A stretch of DNA of 10,093 bases from JAYWGN01 sp043778255 (GTDB lineage Bacteria; Bacteroidota; Bacteroidia; Chitinophagales; Chitinophagaceae): positions 1 to 10,093 of the forward strand of contig JAYWGN010000005.1 in NCBI GenBank assembly GCA_043778255.1, given 5' to 3'. Positions 6,036-10,093 of this stretch are shown piece after piece. The position numbers and the translations under genes were made by a program. The notes under the pieces are model-generated. The model did not search any database. It was not told where the DNA came from and worked only from the letters and a program-made list of their open reading frames with translations. Each line of letters starts with the position of its first letter. The first letter of the stretch is position 1.

Positions 6036-9000
6036 ATGAAAAAATTTTTAAAGATTGCAAACCTGGTTAACAAAAATGCTAAAAGCTTTATGCTTGCTTT
6101 TTTTGTTTTAACACTTGGAACAGTTGCAAATGCCCAAATTACTGGTACCGTTTTTCGTGATTATAATGGTGACGGTGTACAGCAAACTAGCACAATTTAT
6201 ACTGAAAATGGTATAAATGGAATTACGGTTAATGCATACAATAATTTGGATGTGTTAATTGCTAGTAGAGTAACCAATGCTAGTGGAGTTTATAATTTTC
6301 CAGCTACGGGAACTGCTTCTATTGCAAGTGGTACACAAGTAAGGTTGGAGTTTATAATACCTACTACTGGTTGCGAAGCTAATACATTAATTGACTATGC
6401 AGCAATACGTGGTGCAGCTTATGGTAGCAATGTTCAATTTAAAACTGCTGGTACATCAACCGTAGCAAACTTTGCTATTAACGACCCAGGAGAATACATT
6501 GGTAACCTTACACCAGCAAACACTAAGTTAATTACTAACTATATGCAATCTGGTAATGGCGGTTCTACTGTAGGTGGCGCTACTTCACCATCTCAAGGTA
6601 CTATTATACAAACTGCTTATAATGCAAGTGGAACTTTAACTACATCAAGTCCATTGGTTCCCGTATCTCAATTTTTAGCAACAAATGCTCAAACGGGTAC
6701 TTTATTTGGAATGGCTAGTAGCAAAGTAACCAATAGGTTATTTTCTGCTGCATTCTTAAAAAGACATGGTGGTTTTGGTCCAGGCAACGGTAACTTCAAT
6801 AGTTCTCCGGGTGCTATATATCTTACTAATCCTTCTTTAACTTCTACAACTGGAGCTACTACCTATTTAGGTAGTTTAGATGTTTTAGGTTATCCTACTC
6901 ATAACTCTACAGGAACTCCTGCTTATGGTAGTGGAACTTCTTTTACTACATCTAACAATGGTGGCCAAGGTGATAGAACAGTTGCTTATGTTGGCAATGG
7001 TGCAAATGTAATTGGAACTAATTCTCAAAGGGGTCTACCTGACAATATTAATCAAGCATCTAACGATGCTGCTGCTTTTGGGCAGGTGGGTAAACTAAGT
7101 TTAGGCGATCTTGAAACAAGCACAGATGGTAAATTTTTATTTGTAGTAAATTTATTTGATCGTAAAATATATCAGTTAGCCATCACAAATCCTACTGCTC
7201 CTACAGGTCTTACTTTTGTAAATAGTTTTACTTTACCTAATCCTCCATTACGTAATTCTGTGGCTGGTTTTTCTGCAGTTACAGGTTATGGTAGTACAGC
7301 TTTTTACGATGGCACAAGAGGGGTTCAACGACCATTTGGCTTAAAGTTTTACAAAGGGAAATTATACATAGCAACAACAACTACTGGCGAAAATGGTGGT
7401 GTAACTACAAATGATAATAATACTGGTGCTCCAGAATTTACTGATTTGTGGGCTTATGTTTGGGAATTAAATCCAACAACATCTACATTTACAACAGTGC
7501 CAAAATTACAATTTCCTCTAAACTTTTTTAGAGGTATTGATAGTGACAATGTTGATGAATCATGGAAACCTTGGACCAATACAATACCAGAACCATACAG
7601 TAATGGTGGTGCAAATAGAAGTTACCAACAAGCAATGTTTACTGATATTGAGTTTGATGTAGATGGCAGTATGATGCTTGGCTTCAGAGACAGGTTTGGT
7701 GATCAAGCAGGTTTTTTAAATTATTTTTTAAGTGGTAATACTGCAAATGTTTCAGCTATTGCAGAAGGAGATTTACTAAGAGTAAATTTGAATAAAAGTA
7801 CTTGTACTTATGAATTAGAAAAAAATGGTACTGCAGGTGCTATAACAACAATTGGGGCTAATAATGGCACAGGTCCTACAAATTATACTGGTGCAAATGG
7901 CGAATACTATTACGACGATAATGCATATAATAATGGTTCATCAACACCAAACCAATTAAGTGGAGGTTTTGGTTCTCTTGCAATTTTGCAAGGAACAGGT
8001 CAAGTGCTTTCCACACAATTAGACCCTGTAAACTTTAGTACGGGTGGTATAAGAACATTTAATAACAAAACTGGGGCAGCAGTACTAAGCTCAGAGCTAT
8101 ATGTAACAGATGGTAACACCTCTACATTTGGTAAATCAAATGGATTAGGCGATTTAGAATTTACTGGTCAAGTATCTCCAATAGAAATTGGAAATAGAGT
8201 GTGGAGAGATACAAACTTAAATGGTATACAAGACGCTGATGAAGCTGGTATTGCTGGTGTAACATTAGAATTAGTAAACTCAAGTAATGTAGTAGTGGGT
8301 ACTGTAACTACTGATGCTAACGGCAGTTATTACTTTAGCACTGCAACTGGTACTAACGTTACAGGTGCAACTTATGGTTTATCTATAGCACCACAAACTA
8401 ACTACACCATAAGAGTAGCAACTTCTGATTGGGCTGGTGGAGTAGGTGTTGGCGATTTAAATGGTTTATCAATTGCCAAAACTGATATAATTGGTAATGG
8501 ATTTGCTGATTTTAGTGATAACGATGCTGCTTTGGTAGCTAACGTCCCTACTATTTCAATAACAACTGGTTTATTAGGTCAAAATAACTATAATAGTGAT
8601 TTTGGTTTTGGTGCTCCAGCTTCTATAGGCGATTTCGTTTTCAATGATGCTAATAACAATGGCATACAAGATTCTAATGAAAATGGAATACCAAATGTAA
8701 CAGTTGTATTAACTAATCCAAATGGCACTACAACTACAACCACTACAAATGGCAGTGGATTTTATAGCTTCACTTTTTTAGTACCTGGTACTTATAGTGT
8801 AGCATTTACAACACCTTCTGGCTTTACTCCATCTCCTGCTAACCAAGGCACTAACGATAATGTAGATAGTGACCCTATTGGTGGCGTAGTGAGTAACATT
8901 GTATTAGCAGCAGGTAGTAATAATAATACTGTTGATGCAGGGTTTACCCAAAATAATTTAAACCTTGGAGACTTAGTTTGGTATGATACTAACAACAATG

Positions 9001-10093
9001 GCTTTAAAGAAGATGCTGAATCAGGTATTGTTGGAGCAACTGTAAAGTTATATTTAGATGCCAATAATGACAATATAGCTGACGGTGCAGCAATAGCAAC
9101 AACTACAACTGATGGTAATGGTTTGTATAACTTTACAAACTTAGCCCCTGGTAATTATATAGTAGGTGTAACAATTCCAACTGGTTATGCAGCTGTTACA
9201 ACAAATGCTGGTGACCCTGATAATAATTTTAATAATGACAATAACGGAATAAATACTACTATTCCTGGTGAAGTTCGTAGTAATGCTATTACACTCGCAT
9301 CTGGTACTGAACCTGATAATGGAGTTGATGGCGATGGAACTAATGGTAACAAAACCCTTGATTTTGCTTTACGTGGTACAGGTAGCATAGGCGACTTGGT
9401 ATTTAACGATGCTAATGGTAATGGCATCCAAGATGCTGGTGAGGTTGGTATTCCAAATGCAACTGTGGTATTAACTTACCCTGACGGGCAAACAGTAACT
9501 ACTACCACTAATGGTAGTGGCAATTACATTTTCCCTAACCTAGCACCAGGTACTAACTATAGCGTTACATTTACCACACCAACAGGCTTTACCCCTGCAA
9601 CCCCTAACCAAGGCACTAACGATAATGTAGATAGTGACCCAGTAGGTGGCATAGTAACAGGAGTAACAGTAGTAGCAGGTGTTGCTAACACAACTGTAGA
9701 TGCAGGTTTCTACCAAGCTAATTTGAGCTTAGGTAATACTGTATGGTACGATACAAATAACAATGGTATTAAGGATGCAGGTGAAACAGGTATAGATGGA
9801 GTTACAGTTAATTTATACTTAGACGCAAATAATGACAATATTGCTGATGGATCTTCAATAGGTACAACAATCACTTCTGGTGGTGGATTATATGGTTTTG
9901 CTGGTCTAGCACCTGGTAATTACATAGTAGGTGCAACTATACCAACAGGTTATGCAGTGGTAGCTACCAATGGTGGCGATGCTGATAATGATATTGATAA
10001 TGATAATAATGGTGTAAATACCAGTGTAGCAGGTGAAGTACGAAGTAATGGAGTAACGTTAACCACAGGTGGCGAACCAGCAACAGGAGTTGA
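6036..10093 (+). CDS. Giant secreted SdrD_B-repeat surface protein (partial, runs off right edge)
   Basis: An uninterrupted frame of at least 1352 codons, open at the window end. Residues 1-33 are a signal peptide (charged MKKFLK start, core near 17-30, cleavage after VANA). ITGTVFRDYNGDGVQ (35-49) begins an SdrD_B/Cna_B-like unit. Residues about 130-713 are unassigned; strands near 356-382 (DLETSTDGKFLFVVNLFDRK), 432-450 (FGLKFYKGKLYIA) and 535-557 (FTDIEFDVDGSMMLGF) look like beta-propeller blades. SdrD_B units then start near 715, 862, 974, 1116 and 1228, each opening with a (V)xxDxNxNGxxD loop likely to bind calcium. The last four alternate between two types. Its role is probably surface adhesion or a structural stalk; sorting by the type IX system is possible but the C-terminus is missing. 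An in-frame ATG at 5997, directly after a stop, would add 13 residues; 6036 gives the better signal peptide. Confidence 0.9.
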   Translation, partial: MKKFLKIANLVNKNAKSFMLAFFVLTLGTVANAQITGTVFRDYNGDGVQQTSTIYTENGINGITVNAYNNLDVLIASRVTNASGVYNFPATGTASIASGTQVRLEFIIPTTGCEANTLIDYAAIRGAAYGSNVQFKTAGTSTVANFAINDPGEYIGNLTPANTKLITNYMQSGNGGSTVGGATSPSQGTIIQTAYNASGTLTTSSPLVPVSQFLATNAQTGTLFGMASSKVTNRLFSAAFLKRHGGFGPGNGNFNSSPGAIYLTNPSLTSTTGATTYLGSLDVLGYPTHNSTGTPAYGSGTSFTTSNNGGQGDRTVAYVGNGANVIGTNSQRGLPDNINQASNDAAAFGQVGKLSLGDLETSTDGKFLFVVNLFDRKIYQLAITNPTAPTGLTFVNSFTLPNPPLRNSVAGFSAVTGYGSTAFYDGTRGVQRPFGLKFYKGKLYIATTTTGENGGVTTNDNNTGAPEFTDLWAYVWELNPTTSTFTTVPKLQFPLNFFRGIDSDNVDESWKPWTNTIPEPYSNGGANRSYQQAMFTDIEFDVDGSMMLGFRDRFGDQAGFLNYFLSGNTANVSAIAEGDLLRVNLNKSTCTYELEKNGTAGAITTIGANNGTGPTNYTGANGEYYYDDNAYNNGSSTPNQLSGGFGSLAILQGTGQVLSTQLDPVNFSTGGIRTFNNKTGAAVLSSELYVTDGNTSTFGKSNGLGDLEFTGQVSPIEIGNRVWRDTNLNGIQDADEAGIAGVTLELVNSSNVVVGTVTTDANGSYYFSTATGTNVTGATYGLSIAPQTNYTIRVATSDWAGGVGVGDLNGLSIAKTDIIGNGFADFSDNDAALVANVPTISITTGLLGQNNYNSDFGFGAPASIGDFVFNDANNNGIQDSNENGIPNVTVVLTNPNGTTTTTTTNGSGFYSFTFLVPGTYSVAFTTPSGFTPSPANQGTNDNVDSDPIGGVVSNIVLAAGSNNNTVDAGFTQNNLNLGDLVWYDTNNNGFKEDAESGIVGATVKLYLDANNDNIADGAAIATTTTDGNGLYNFTNLAPGNYIVGVTIPTGYAAVTTNAGDPDNNFNNDNNGINTTIPGEVRSNAITLASGTEPDNGVDGDGTNGNKTLDFALRGTGSIGDLVFNDANGNGIQDAGEVGIPNATVVLTYPDGQTVTTTTNGSGNYIFPNLAPGTNYSVTFTTPTGFTPATPNQGTNDNVDSDPVGGIVTGVTVVAGVANTTVDAGFYQANLSLGNTVWYDTNNNGIKDAGETGIDGVTVNLYLDANNDNIADGSSIGTTITSGGGLYGFAGLAPGNYIVGATIPTGYAVVATNGGDADNDIDNDNNGVNTSVAGEVRSNGVTLTTGGEPATGV
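8619..9380 (+). repeat. SdrD_B super-repeat, copy 1 (type B + type C unit)
   Basis: Residues 862-1115 of the giant protein. The type B unit opens with ASIGDFVFNDANNNGIQD and the type C unit (from about 8958) with LNLGDLVWYDTNNNGF. The C unit ends in an Asp/Asn-rich stretch (DPDNNFNNDNNGIN). The whole 762-bp module is repeated directly downstream, and 37 bp at 8839-8875 are identical to 9604-9640. Confidence 0.85.
9381..10093 (+). repeat. SdrD_B super-repeat, copy 2 (type B + type C unit, truncated by window edge)
   Basis: Starts with GSIGDLVFNDANGNGIQD (residue 1116 on); the C unit starts near 9723 with LSLGNTVWYDTNNNGIKD. The spacing to copy 1 is 762 bp at the B opening and 765 bp at the C opening, so one codon was gained or lost. 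The C unit again carries YLDANNDNIADG, LAPGNYIVG and an Asp/Asn-rich DADNDIDNDNNGVN stretch. More copies may follow outside the window. Confidence 0.85.

Noticed and set aside
8792..9427. Two open frames on the minus strand (8792-9073 and 9185-9427) inside the giant gene
   Set aside because: They lie opposite the low-complexity Thr/Asn/Gly-rich repeat codons, occur at equivalent places in the repeats, and code Pro/Leu/Ser-rich sequence with no start signals. They are shadows of the repeat.
8619..10093. CRISPR-like or satellite repeat
   Set aside because: The repetition keeps the reading frame and codes related protein domains; units are far longer than CRISPR repeats and diverged at third codon positions.

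Overview
The window looks like chromosome of an AT-rich member of the Bacteroidota, plausibly the Chitinophagales/Sphingobacteriales side. Several things point there: Bacteroidota-type Crp/Fnr, LuxE-like, HsdR_N-like and RsmI-like proteins; promoter candidates of the Bacteroidota form (TTG ... TAnnTTTG); A-rich leaders in place of clear Shine-Dalgarno sites; a GC-rich palindromic repeat of a kind scattered through such genomes; and a very large secreted SdrD_B-repeat protein. The taxonomic call is inference from gene families and style, since there is no rRNA or other marker.

Layout. Positions 1-270 hold two GC-rich palindromic repeats, a promoter candidate and a leader with a 12-bp inverted repeat. 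A forward pair follows: a Crp/Fnr-family regulator (271-855) and a six-helix membrane protein of unknown function (889-1473), probably one transcript. Convergent to these is a LuxE-like acyl-protein synthetase (1510-2481, minus, TTG start). A small lipoprotein (2546-2995, plus) diverges from it. Next is a minus-strand pair: a Tat-exported glycosylasparaginase (3457-4488) followed by a small HsdR_N/PD-(D/E)XK protein (3003-3437). An RsmI-like SAM-dependent methyltransferase (4681-5388, plus) diverges from the glycosylasparaginase. A 647-bp gene-poor, very AT-rich stretch (5389-6035) precedes the dominant feature, a secreted giant repeat protein that begins at 6036 and is still open at the right edge (at least 1352 codons).

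How the genes work together. The first half is a mosaic of short, mostly housekeeping or orphan genes with frequent strand switches, and I see no pathway joining them. The giant protein carries a signal peptide, a roughly 680-residue N-terminal region with beta-propeller-like strands, and then SdrD_B units. The last four units alternate between two types, giving a 254-255-residue super-repeat that is also well conserved in DNA. It is most likely a cell-surface or secreted adhesin/stalk protein, possibly exported by the type IX system, but the C-terminus that would show this lies outside the window.

I found no tRNA, rRNA, CRISPR array, insertion sequence or complete defence system. The points most worth checking are the super-repeat structure and unassigned N-terminal region of the giant protein, the structured leader of the regulator gene, and several start-site corrections.
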